Origin: Anaerolineales bacterium
GTDB lineage: Bacteria > Chloroflexota > Anaerolineae > Anaerolineales > UBA6663
Direction of reading: 5' to 3'
Assembly (NCBI GenBank): GCA_017999235.1
Contig: JAGOBN010000238.1
Coordinates: forward strand, 1 to 6,601
Length of the DNA: 6,601 nt
In this document: positions 1 through 5,358 of the stretch, piece by piece
Layout: the number at the start of each line of letters is the position of its first letter
Position numbering within the stretch: position 1 is the first letter of the stretch
The notes under the pieces: model-generated
Databases searched by the model: none
What the model was told of the DNA's origin: nothing
Seen by the model: only the letters and a program-made list of their open reading frames with translations
Translations under genes and position numbers: made by a program

Positions 1-190
1 TCTCCGGGGTTGAGGTCGCCACTGAAGTGGCGGTGGCCGCGTGGGTGGCTGACGACGCGGCTGTGGCCGAGGCCGGCGCCGTGGGCGGCATGGCCGTAGG
101 CTCCGGCATTGCGGTGGGCAGCGAGCCGCAGGCGGCCAGCCCGCCCGCCATCAGGACGACCCAGCTCAGGACACGGGTTTTTATCAGCAT
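1..190 (-). CDS. Partial lipoprotein, N-terminal 63 residues only
   Basis: An open frame on the minus strand starts at ATG 190 and runs off the left edge, so only the N-terminus is seen. The first 20 residues form a lipoprotein signal peptide: Lys4 and Arg6, a hydrophobic stretch (about residues 7-19), then the lipobox Leu-Ala-Ala-Cys at 18-21 with Cys21 the predicted lipidated residue. After Gly22 the chain is very rich in Ala, Thr, Pro and Ser, the usual disordered linker between a lipid anchor and an extracytoplasmic domain. The start lies 7 bp past the dus stop codon with no clear Shine-Dalgarno, so it is probably cotranscribed and translationally coupled with dus. The functional domain is outside the window, so no function is proposed. 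The signal peptide and lipobox are read directly; export and lipidation are inferred from the family rule. Confidence 0.72.
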   Translation of the reverse strand, partial: MLIKTRVLSWVVLMAGGLAACGSLPTAMPEPTAMPPTAPASATAASSATHAATATSVATSTPE

Positions 191-197
191 CGCGGGG

Positions 198-1214
198 TCA
201 ATCGGCAGCGACCGCCGCCCACTGGGGGGCCGCCGGCCGCAACGCCTCGTCCAAGAGCCGGTCAAAATCCGCCACGCTGGCGGCCGTCAACAGCGGCACC
301 CGCAGCACGGCTTCGCCCGGCAAGCCGGTCACATAGCGGGCCGCGTGTTTGCGGAAGAGGAGCAGGCCGGCCTCCGGCCCGTAGAACTCCAGGTTCAAAG
401 CCAAATGCCGGCGCATGAGCCGCGCCTTGGTCTCCAGCGGCACCTGGTCCCGGTCCAAACCCGCAAAGATCCACGGGTTGCCGATGGCGGCCCGCCCGAT
501 CATCACGCCGTCACAGCCGGTGTGCGCCCGCATACGGGCAATGTCGGCCACGGTCTTCACATCGCCGTTGCCGAGCACGGGGATCCGCACCGCCTGTTTG
601 ACCTCGGCGATAGCGTCCCAATCCGCCTGCCCGCCGTAGCCCTGGCTCTTGGTGCGGGCATGCACGGCTACCAGGCTGGCGCCGTTGTCCTCCAGCCGTT
701 TGGCGTTGGCCACGTGGTTGCGGCTGCGTTCATCCCAGCCCAAGCGCAGCTTACCCGTCACTGGGATCCGCAGCGCCGTGGACAGGCGCCTGAACAGCGT
801 CTCGATCTTATCCGGGCAGCGCAGCATGCCGGAGCCGGCCCCGCGCTCGGCGATGGCGCGGACGTAACAGCCCATGTTGATGTCGATCACGTCCGGCGCC
901 AGCGGGGCCGGCTGATCTTGCAGCCGCAGCGCCACTTCCACCAGCCGGTCCACGTCATGGCCGTAGATCTGAAACGTCATCGGCCGTTCGCTGGGGGCGA
1001 ATTCCAGCTTGCGCCAGCATTTGGCGTCGCGCTTGCGCGTCACGGCCAGCTCATCCACATTGACAAACTCGGTATAAGACATGGCCGAGCCCAGCTCGCG
1101 GCAAATCAGCCGGAACGGCAAATCCGAGAAGCCGTCCATGGGCGAGAGGAGCGCGTCGCCGAGGATGGGGAGTTCCCGGATAAAAAAGCGAGGGAGGGGG
1201 GACGGAGGCGTCAC
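198..1214 (-). CDS. dus: tRNA-dihydrouridine synthase (Dus family)
   Basis: This is a 338-residue FMN-dependent enzyme that reduces uridine to dihydrouridine in the tRNA D-loop, in the cytoplasm. Family landmarks appear in order: SPMDGFSDLPFR at 24-35 (FMN-binding start of the barrel), DINMGC at 111-116 with Cys116 as the likely catalytic cysteine, GKLRLGW from 144 with Lys145, VHARTKSQGY from 174 with His175, GNGDV near 195-199, and GVMIGRAAIGNPWIF at 216-230 (phosphate-binding end of the barrel). Length is normal for a bacterial Dus. The residue after Cys116 is Tyr where most family members have Pro. The start is GTG at 1214, chosen because the barrel begins about 18 residues later and a -10-like motif sits exactly 6 nt upstream, suggesting a leaderless message. 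The Dus subfamily (A, B or C) cannot be assigned from sequence reading alone. The partial lipoprotein follows 7 bp downstream. Confidence 0.95.
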   Translation of the reverse strand: MTPPSPLPRFFIRELPILGDALLSPMDGFSDLPFRLICRELGSAMSYTEFVNVDELAVTRKRDAKCWRKLEFAPSERPMTFQIYGHDVDRLVEVALRLQDQPAPLAPDVIDINMGCYVRAIAERGAGSGMLRCPDKIETLFRRLSTALRIPVTGKLRLGWDERSRNHVANAKRLEDNGASLVAVHARTKSQGYGGQADWDAIAEVKQAVRIPVLGNGDVKTVADIARMRAHTGCDGVMIGRAAIGNPWIFAGLDRDQVPLETKARLMRRHLALNLEFYGPEAGLLLFRKHAARYVTGLPGEAVLRVPLLTAASVADFDRLLDEALRPAAPQWAAVAAD

Positions 1215-1220
1215 GCCCTC

Positions 1221-1229
1221 ATCATACCA
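1221..1229 (-). promoter_or_regulatory. Extended -10 promoter of dus (candidate, leaderless)
   Basis: On the minus strand the bases read TGGTATGAT, an extended -10 (TGn followed by TATGAT, 1226 to 1221). The GTG start of dus at 1214 lies 6 nt past the motif, the distance at which transcription normally begins. No convincing -35 is visible 16-18 bp upstream. The AGGG at 1219-1216 ends only 1 nt from GTG, too close to act as a Shine-Dalgarno. Confidence 0.5.
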
Positions 1230-1255
1230 AAGGCCGCCGGGAGAGGCCTATCCAT

Positions 1256-1293
1256 AAAAAGGCCCGCCGGCTGATGGCCCCAGCTGGCGGGCC
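1256..1293 (-). terminator. Intrinsic terminator of the membrane-repeat gene
   Basis: The arms 1261-1273 and 1281-1293 pair over 13 bp (one G-T pair) around a 7-nt loop. On the minus strand the stem is followed at once by TTTTTATGG (1260 downward), so it terminates transcription leaving the repeat protein gene (stop at 1321). This separates that gene from dus, which therefore needs its own promoter in the roughly 40 bp that follow. There is no T-run on the plus side. Confidence 0.88.
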
Positions 1294-1320
1294 CTGCCTG
1301 GAGGAGGGCTGACGAGATAA

Positions 1321-1797
1321 TCAATCCCCCAGATCGCGCGTGGCCCGCAGGTTCTCAATCGCGTCATAGCTGCGATCCGCCACCAGCGGCGGGTTCACCA
1401 GACGCAGCGCCCGCAGATTCTCAATCGCGTCATAGCTGCGGTCCGCCACCAGCGGCGGGTTCACCAGACGCAGCGCCCGCAGATTCTCAATCGCGTCATA
1501 GCTGCGATCCGCCACCGGCACATTCAGGCGCCGCGCGCGGACCGCCTCCACCCCATCATAATAGTGGTAATAAGCGTACAAGACGGCCGGCGCCTGGGTC
1601 TGGGCGTAAGTCTGGAGGCCGTCCACCACGACCACGGCCGCCCAGGCCGTCAACGCTAACGCCACCACTCCTAAAACGATCTCCAAGAACACATGATGCG
1701 AAAGATATTCCACAACTGGGTTGTGGTGAACGGTCCCCCCATGCGCGCCGCTCATCACCGGTCGCGGCTGTGAACTGAACGCGGTCTTGCGTGGCAT
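1321..1797 (-). CDS. Small single-pass membrane protein with C-terminal tandem repeats
   Basis: I do not recognise this 158-residue protein as a named family. A polar N-terminus (1-33, with His-Gly-Gly and His-His pairs) is followed by one strong membrane segment at about 36-60 (FLEIVLGVVALALT then AWAAVVVVDG). A Tyr-rich stretch (74-80, YAYYHYY) leads into four tandem units at 80-99, 100-121, 122-143 and 144-158. The unit core is YDAIENLRALR, then LVNPPLVADRS. The first unit is diverged (YDGVEAVRARR, 20 residues) and the last is cut short. The start is ATG 1797, because an AGGAGG lies 5 nt upstream; the frame stays open to 2049, but that extension is antisense to the HTH gene and does not look coding. 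The gene ends at an intrinsic terminator. The repeats might mediate self-association or partner binding; that is inference. Confidence 0.78.
   Translation of the reverse strand: MPRKTAFSSQPRPVMSGAHGGTVHHNPVVEYLSHHVFLEIVLGVVALALTAWAAVVVVDGLQTYAQTQAPAVLYAYYHYYDGVEAVRARRLNVPVADRSYDAIENLRALRLVNPPLVADRSYDAIENLRALRLVNPPLVADRSYDAIENLRATRDLGD
1343..1516 (-). repeat. 66-bp tandem repeat, about 2.6 copies
   Basis: Copies start at 1352, 1418 and 1484, a period of exactly 66 bp (22 codons), with the third partial copy matching for 33 bp to 1516. The two full copies differ at one base (1375 versus 1441), a silent Asp codon change (GAT/GAC). Degenerate matching continues a few bases to the left, to about 1343. 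Near identity at silent positions points to recent duplication or ongoing copy conversion. The period is a multiple of 3, so copy gain or loss keeps the frame. Confidence 0.95.
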
Positions 1798-1802
1798 AGC
1801 AG

Positions 1803-1808
1803 CCTCCT
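1803..1808 (-). promoter_or_regulatory. Shine-Dalgarno of the membrane-repeat gene
   Basis: A perfect AGGAGG on the minus strand, 5 nt before ATG 1797. It decides the start over an ATG further upstream in the same open frame at 2049. Confidence 0.85.
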
Positions 1809-1827
1809 GTTTGTGATCAGCTCCGCC

Positions 1828-1839
1828 AAGCTTAAGCTT
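1828..1839. promoter_or_regulatory. 12-bp perfect palindrome, candidate operator
   Basis: AAGCTTAAGCTT is a perfect palindrome (also a direct repeat of AAGCTT) lying 20 bp upstream of the Shine-Dalgarno of the membrane-repeat gene, in the intergenic region shared with the divergent HTH gene. Its position would suit a repressor site, but no binding evidence exists. Confidence 0.3.
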
Positions 1840-1924
1840 CTGTCCAAAGCCACCATAGTCCCAACCGCCTGACAAAACATGCCCTTTCTTGCCAATTGGC
1901 CGCGCCGCGCCGCCCGCTTCGCCG

Positions 1925-1930
1925 TATAAT
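1925..1930 (+). promoter_or_regulatory. -10 box of the HTH gene promoter (candidate)
   Basis: A consensus TATAAT stands in otherwise very GC-rich sequence, 44 bp upstream of the HTH start codon. No good -35 lies at the usual 16-18 bp; the nearest TTGGCC (1897-1902) is 22 bp away. An inverted repeat, TAAAAG (1930-1935) and CTTTTA (1952-1957), surrounds the expected transcription start and could be an autoregulatory site. The same AT-rich patch could serve the opposite strand. Confidence 0.5.
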
Positions 1931-1963
1931 AAAAGCGGCGACGGCGTCTCCCTTTTAGTGGGC

Positions 1964-1970
1964 AGGGGGG
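1964..1970 (+). promoter_or_regulatory. Shine-Dalgarno of the HTH gene
   Basis: AGGGGGG, ending 4 nt before ATG 1975. It is a purine-rich but imperfect match to AGGAGG, and it supports the chosen start. Confidence 0.6.
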
Positions 1971-1974
1971 AACC

Positions 1975-2268
1975 ATGTCCACACCGTGCGTGAAAATCGC
2001 CTTGGAGCAGTTCCAGACCTTTGGCGATCTGCTCTGCTATTTGCGCCACCGCGCCGGCCTCACACAGCGTGAACTCTCCATTGCCGTCGGTTATTCAGAA
2101 GCCCAAATCAGCCGCCTGGAACAGAACCGACGTCCTCCGGATGTGGCGACTATTGCGGCCCGTTTTCTCCCTGTTCTAGATCTGGATAACGAGCCGGAGG
2201 CCGCCGCGCAGCTATTAGGGTTGGCGGCCCAGCCTCACCCGCAGCACCTCAGCGGCCCCGATGAGTAA
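1975..2268 (+). CDS. Stand-alone XRE-type helix-turn-helix protein
   Basis: This is a 97-residue protein that is almost entirely one Cro/C1 (XRE) DNA-binding domain. The HTH spans about residues 15-70: FGDLLCYLRHRAGLTQREL is helix 1 and the start of helix 2, and YSEAQISRLEQNRRPP at 40-55 carries the recognition helix and following turn. From family knowledge, this sequence type (TFGDLL, LTQREL, GYSEAQISRLEQ, LDLDNEPE, LLGLA) is the N-terminal module of large Chloroflexota regulators carrying NTPase, TPR or WD40 parts. Here the chain stops with TAA soon after the module, so it is either a free-standing regulator or the remnant of a longer gene; the sequence downstream holds another intact gene instead. 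ATG 1975 is supported by AGGGGGG 4 nt upstream. It is divergent from the membrane-repeat gene, a likely target along with itself (inference). Confidence 0.88.
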   Translation: MSTPCVKIALEQFQTFGDLLCYLRHRAGLTQRELSIAVGYSEAQISRLEQNRRPPDVATIAARFLPVLDLDNEPEAAAQLLGLAAQPHPQHLSGPDE

Positions 2269-2315
2269 ATCAAGTTCCGACCGACGGGACCGATAACGAA
2301 GAGTGGATTAGGTCT

Positions 2316-2834
2316 ATGATCTCGAGCATCTCCGCCCTCCGCTCCTTCGAGTATGATCTCGTCGCCGGCGCGCCGCAGCGCGGCCAGGGCGGGCCGGCGG
2401 CCGGCGCGGAGATCCCCGGCCAGAAAGCGGCGGGGGAACCGCTCTCGGCGGATGAACAAGCCGAGGTCGAGAAGCTCAAAAGCCGGGACCGCGAGGTGCG
2501 CGCCCACGAGCAGGCCCACCAGGCCGCCGGCGCCGGCCTGATCACCCGCGGCGCTTCGTACAGCTATCAGCGCGGGCCGGACGGGCAGCAATATGCCATC
2601 GGCGGCGAGGTCGGCATTGACGTCAGCCCCGTCACCGGCGACCCGGCGGCGACCCTCCGCAAGGCCGAGCAGATCCGCAGCGCGGCCCTGGCGCCGGCCT
2701 CGCCCTCCCCACAAGACCGCGCTGTCGCCGCCGCCGCCGCCCAAATGGCCGCGGCGGCCCGGCAGGAACAGGCTCAAAAGGCCTATAGCCAGACGTCCGC
2801 CGGCGGCTCCGCCACGTTTTCCATCCGCGCGTAG
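2316..2834 (+). CDS. SprA-family putative metalloprotease
   Basis: This 172-residue protein matches what I know of the SprA-related family (also annotated as putative metalloprotease CJM1_0395 family). The core is at about 56-145: SRDREVRAHEQAHQAAG, with the zinc-type motif HEQAH (HExxH) at 64-68, then YSYQRGPDGQQYAIGGEVGID, SPVTGDPAATLRKAEQIRSA, and LAPASPSPQDRAVAAAAAQM. The N-terminus (1-50) is low-complexity, with no signal peptide, and the C-terminus after 145 is Ala/Gln/Ser-rich, so it is probably cytoplasmic. The length is rather short for the family. ATG 2316 follows the HTH stop by 47 bp; the Shine-Dalgarno is weak (only TAGG nearby), so the start is less sure. It is probably read through from the HTH gene. 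Proteolytic activity is not proven for this family; HExxH alone suggests it. It converges with the HU gene. Confidence 0.9.
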   Translation: MISSISALRSFEYDLVAGAPQRGQGGPAAGAEIPGQKAAGEPLSADEQAEVEKLKSRDREVRAHEQAHQAAGAGLITRGASYSYQRGPDGQQYAIGGEVGIDVSPVTGDPAATLRKAEQIRSAALAPASPSPQDRAVAAAAAQMAAAARQEQAQKAYSQTSAGGSATFSIRA

Positions 2835-2867
2835 TTAAATAAAAACGCCCCGGCCAAGCCAGGGCGT
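2835..2867 (-). terminator. Intrinsic terminator of the HU gene
   Basis: Arms 2845-2850 (ACGCCC) and 2862-2867 (GGGCGT) pair over 6 bp; after a one-base mismatch, 3 further pairs close a small loop. On the minus strand the stem is followed by TTTTTATTTAA, a good T-run. The plus side lacks a T-run, so it probably does not terminate the SprA gene well. Confidence 0.82.
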
Positions 2868-2891
2868 CGGCAGTTCCAGACAGGCGCCAGC

Positions 2892-3212
2892 TTAAAGCAC
2901 GGCGTCCTTGAGGGCCTTGATCGGGCGGGCCTTGACGACCTTGCGCTCGGGCTTAGCCTTGATGGTGATGGGCTCCTTGGTGAAGGGGTTGATGCCCGGC
3001 TTGGCCGCTTCCTTCGGCTTGTGGATGGCCGACAGTTTGAGCAGGCCGGGGATGATGACTTCGCCGGGGATCTTCTTGGACCCCTTCTTCAGCTCACCGA
3101 TGACGACGGTGACCATGGCCGCCAACACATCCGCCGCTTCCTTCTTGGAAACGCCGGATTCGTCGGCCACCGCCGCCACAAACTGCGATTTCGTCAGCTT
3201 CTTCTTGGCCAT
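2892..3212 (-). CDS. HU-family DNA-binding protein
   Basis: This is a 106-residue histone-like protein that bends and compacts DNA as a dimer. The N-terminal half, MAKKKLTKSQFVAAVADESG then VSKKEAADVLAAMVTVVIGEL, is the helical dimerisation part. IPGEVIIPGLLKL (about 48-60) begins the beta body. The arm carries KPGINP (71-76), equivalent to the Arg-Asn-Pro tip of standard HU with intercalating Pro76, and the chain ends with KARPIKALKDAVL. At 106 residues it is longer than the usual 90, owing to a Lys-rich N-terminus and a longer arm region. ATG 3212 is supported by AGGAGA 8 nt upstream. It lies 62 bp after the E1 stop, with its own candidate promoter, and ends at an intrinsic terminator. It could be the only HU or one of several paralogues; the window cannot show which. 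Confidence 0.95.
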   Translation of the reverse strand: MAKKKLTKSQFVAAVADESGVSKKEAADVLAAMVTVVIGELKKGSKKIPGEVIIPGLLKLSAIHKPKEAAKPGINPFTKEPITIKAKPERKVVKARPIKALKDAVL

Positions 3213-3220
3213 CTGAAAAT

Positions 3221-3226
3221 TCTCCT
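3221..3226 (-). promoter_or_regulatory. Shine-Dalgarno of the HU gene
   Basis: AGGAGA on the minus strand, 8 nt before ATG 3212. Together with the conserved MAKKKLTKSQF start, it fixes the beginning of the protein. Confidence 0.85.
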
Positions 3227-3256
3227 TGGATGAGTAAACAGGTCGTTAGAGCGCTT

Positions 3257-3262
3257 GTTATA
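3257..3262 (-). promoter_or_regulatory. -10 box of the HU gene promoter (candidate)
   Basis: TATAAC on the minus strand lies 44 bp upstream of the HU start and 12 bp after the E1 stop codon. A weak -35 (TGGCTT, 3285 to 3280) is at a 17-bp spacing and overlaps the last codons of E1. This would let HU be made independently of the dehydrogenase gene. Confidence 0.42.
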
Positions 3263-3274
3263 CCGCCAAACGCC

Positions 3275-5317
3275 CTAAAAAGCCAGCAAATCGGCCATTG
3301 CGCCGGCGATGGCCGCCTCGTCCGGCAGCAGCGCCCGCGCCAAGCCGGCGTTGTACGGCAGCGGGCAATCCGGCACCCCCAGCCGGCGCACGGGCGCATC
3401 CAGAAATTGGAAGACCTCGGCCGCCACGGTCGCCAGGATCTCAGCCGCGAAACCGCCGGTGAGCGTGTCTTCATGCACCACCAGGCATCGGCCTGTTTGG
3501 CGCACGGACTCCAGCACCGCGGCCTGATCCCACGGCACCAGCGTCCGCAGATCAAGGACCGTGACCCGGCCGGCCAACGCCTGCGCGGCTTCCAGACAGC
3601 GATAGACCATCTCGCCCCAAGTGACCACGGTCAGGTCGGCGCCTTCAGCCACCCGCGCGGCCACGCCAAAGGGCAGCGCGTAGTCGTCGCCCGGATAGGG
3701 CCGGCGGGCCGGCGCGGTGTCCAGCAGCGCGCGATGCTCCAGGAAAAACACCGGGTCTTCACCGCGCACCGCCGTCCGCAGCAATCCCACGGCATCCGCG
3801 GCATTGGATGGAAACGCCAGCCGCCAACCAAGCATACGCGCCAGGGTCGCCTCGCCGCTGACGGTATGAAACGGATCGTTGCTGCGTTTGCCCGCGCCCA
3901 CCGGCACCCGCACCACCATCGGCGCCGCGAACTGGCCGGCCGTGCGCCAGCGCAGCCAGCCGCCGGTATTCAGCGCTTCCGTCGCCGGGTCGATATACTT
4001 GCGGAATTGAATCTCGGCCACCGGCCGCAGGCCGGCCAGCGCCAAGCCCACCGCCCGGCCGATGATGCCTTCTTCCGAGAGCGAGGTGTCCACCACGCGC
4101 TCCGCGCCGAAGCGCGCGTACAGGCCGTGCGTGGCGCCGTGCACGCCGCCCTTCACGCCCACGTCTTCACCTAAGACAAGCACCCGCGGCTCGCGCGCCA
4201 GCTCGGTCTCCAGCACGCGGCGCACGCCCTCGACCAAATTCACGCGCGGCCCCGCGGTGTCCGGCACGGCGCTGCCCGCCGGCGCGGGACCGCCCTCCGG
4301 CCCCAATCCGCCCACGCGCGGCGGGCCATCCGCCGAGAAGATGAAGCGCCGGACCTGCGCCGGGTCCGGCTCCGGGAGCTGCAGCGCCTCGGCCAGGGCC
4401 GTGCGGACTTCAACTTCCACTTCGCGTTCGAGGGCGTCCCAGTCCACCGCCGGCCCCAGGAACGCGCGCAAAAGCGGCACCGGGTCGCGCTCGCTTTCCT
4501 CGGCGCGCTGCGCCGGCGTTTTGTAGGCTTGCGTATCCGCGATGGAATGGCCGGCCAGGCGCGGCACGCTCAGGCGCAGCAAACAGGGTCCGCCGGCGCG
4601 GACGTGCGCGACAGCCGCCGCGATCGCGGCGGCGGCTTCCGCCGGCCGGACGCCGCTGGCGGGCAGCACGCGCAAATCCTGAAAGCTGGCCAAGTTGGCG
4701 GCCAGGTTGCCGCCGGGGGTTTGCAGCGCGGCCGGCGTGGAGAGGGCGTAGCCGTTGTCTTCGATGAAGAACAGCACCGGCAAGCGGCGCGTGGTGGCCA
4801 GGTTGAGGGCGGCCCAGAAGCCGTTGGCGGCCGTAGAGCCGTCGCCGCCATGCGCCACAGCGAGCGCCCCGCCCCACGCGGCCTGGCCCAGGCTGGTTTG
4901 GCGATACCGCGCCGCCTGCGCCCACCCGGCCGCCGGCGCGTACTGCGCGCCCACATCGCCGGGCGCCGGCAGGATCGTCGGGCCGCCCTGGCTGGGCCTG
5001 GAGTACAGCACCCCGCAATCCCGGCCCGCCGCCGGCCCGCCCAGGCGCCCCAGGCCGGCCGCGAAGAGTTCGCGCGGCGTCAGCCCCAGCGCCAGCGCCA
5101 GCGGGCGCGAGCGGTAATACGGAAAAACGCCGTCATGGGGATGCGTGAGGGCCTGGCCCACCAGCACTTGCGAGAGCTCGTGGCCGCGCGCCGAGAATTG
5201 GTATTGGATCTGGCCGGCCGGCGCCAGCTCGCGCTCCTCGATCAAGTCGATCCAGCGCGAGGTTAAGACCAGGCGCGCTACCCGGAGCCAGTCGAGGGAA
5301 TTAGAAGCGGCCGGCAC
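3275..5317 (-). CDS. Fused 2-oxoacid dehydrogenase E1 component (alpha+beta), thiamine diphosphate-dependent
   Basis: This 680-residue protein carries both halves of a heterotetrameric-type E1, which decarboxylates a 2-oxoacid and passes the acyl group to the lipoyl domain of E2. The alpha part (about 20-315) has GHEL at 45-48, FPYYRSRPLALALG from 65, the thiamine diphosphate motif GDG at 158-160 through N188 (27 residues between), and GHSIADTQAY at 256-265. A Pro/Gly-rich linker spans about 316-357. The beta part (358-680) has GEDVG at 383-387, LSEEGIIG with catalytic-type Glu415/416, DPFH with His484, PSNAADAVGLL, and a C-terminal VVHEDTLTGGFAAEI plus PYNAGLARALLP. The Glu residues usual after GDG in branched-chain E1 alpha are Ala and Asn here. 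The substrate (pyruvate or branched-chain) is not settled. The start is GTG 5317, 41 bp after the MaoC stop, with no Shine-Dalgarno; the longer frame to 5632 is a shadow of MaoC. Confidence 0.93.
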   Translation of the reverse strand: MPAASNSLDWLRVARLVLTSRWIDLIEERELAPAGQIQYQFSARGHELSQVLVGQALTHPHDGVFPYYRSRPLALALGLTPRELFAAGLGRLGGPAAGRDCGVLYSRPSQGGPTILPAPGDVGAQYAPAAGWAQAARYRQTSLGQAAWGGALAVAHGGDGSTAANGFWAALNLATTRRLPVLFFIEDNGYALSTPAALQTPGGNLAANLASFQDLRVLPASGVRPAEAAAAIAAAVAHVRAGGPCLLRLSVPRLAGHSIADTQAYKTPAQRAEESERDPVPLLRAFLGPAVDWDALEREVEVEVRTALAEALQLPEPDPAQVRRFIFSADGPPRVGGLGPEGGPAPAGSAVPDTAGPRVNLVEGVRRVLETELAREPRVLVLGEDVGVKGGVHGATHGLYARFGAERVVDTSLSEEGIIGRAVGLALAGLRPVAEIQFRKYIDPATEALNTGGWLRWRTAGQFAAPMVVRVPVGAGKRSNDPFHTVSGEATLARMLGWRLAFPSNAADAVGLLRTAVRGEDPVFFLEHRALLDTAPARRPYPGDDYALPFGVAARVAEGADLTVVTWGEMVYRCLEAAQALAGRVTVLDLRTLVPWDQAAVLESVRQTGRCLVVHEDTLTGGFAAEILATVAAEVFQFLDAPVRRLGVPDCPLPYNAGLARALLPDEAAIAGAMADLLAF

Positions 5318-5358
5318 GGGTTGAGGCGGCAGGCAGTTGGCGATGGGGCGCTGGGGGG

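Noticed and set aside
27..1274. Long plus-strand open frame (415 codons) opposite dus
   Set aside because: Antisense to a clear Dus enzyme, low-complexity His/Gln/Arg/Ala-rich product with no motif; long antisense frames are expected at this GC content.
1798..2049. N-terminal extension of the membrane-repeat protein
   Set aside because: It would overlap the HTH gene antisense; the perfect Shine-Dalgarno before 1797 marks the real start.
2725..2745. GCC triplet run in the SprA gene
   Set aside because: It encodes a poly-Ala stretch in a GC-rich gene; ordinary low complexity, not a repeat element.
2235..2777. Minus-strand open frame opposite the SprA gene
   Set aside because: Shadow of a gene with a conserved HExxH core; Gly/Arg/Leu-rich product.
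3230..4174. Plus-strand open frame (314 codons) opposite the E1 beta half
   Set aside because: Product is a Gln/His/Arg-rich shadow of the E1 gene, with no recognisable domain.
4529..5266. Plus-strand open frame (245 codons) opposite the E1 alpha half
   Set aside because: Same shadow pattern; the minus strand holds conserved thiamine diphosphate motifs.
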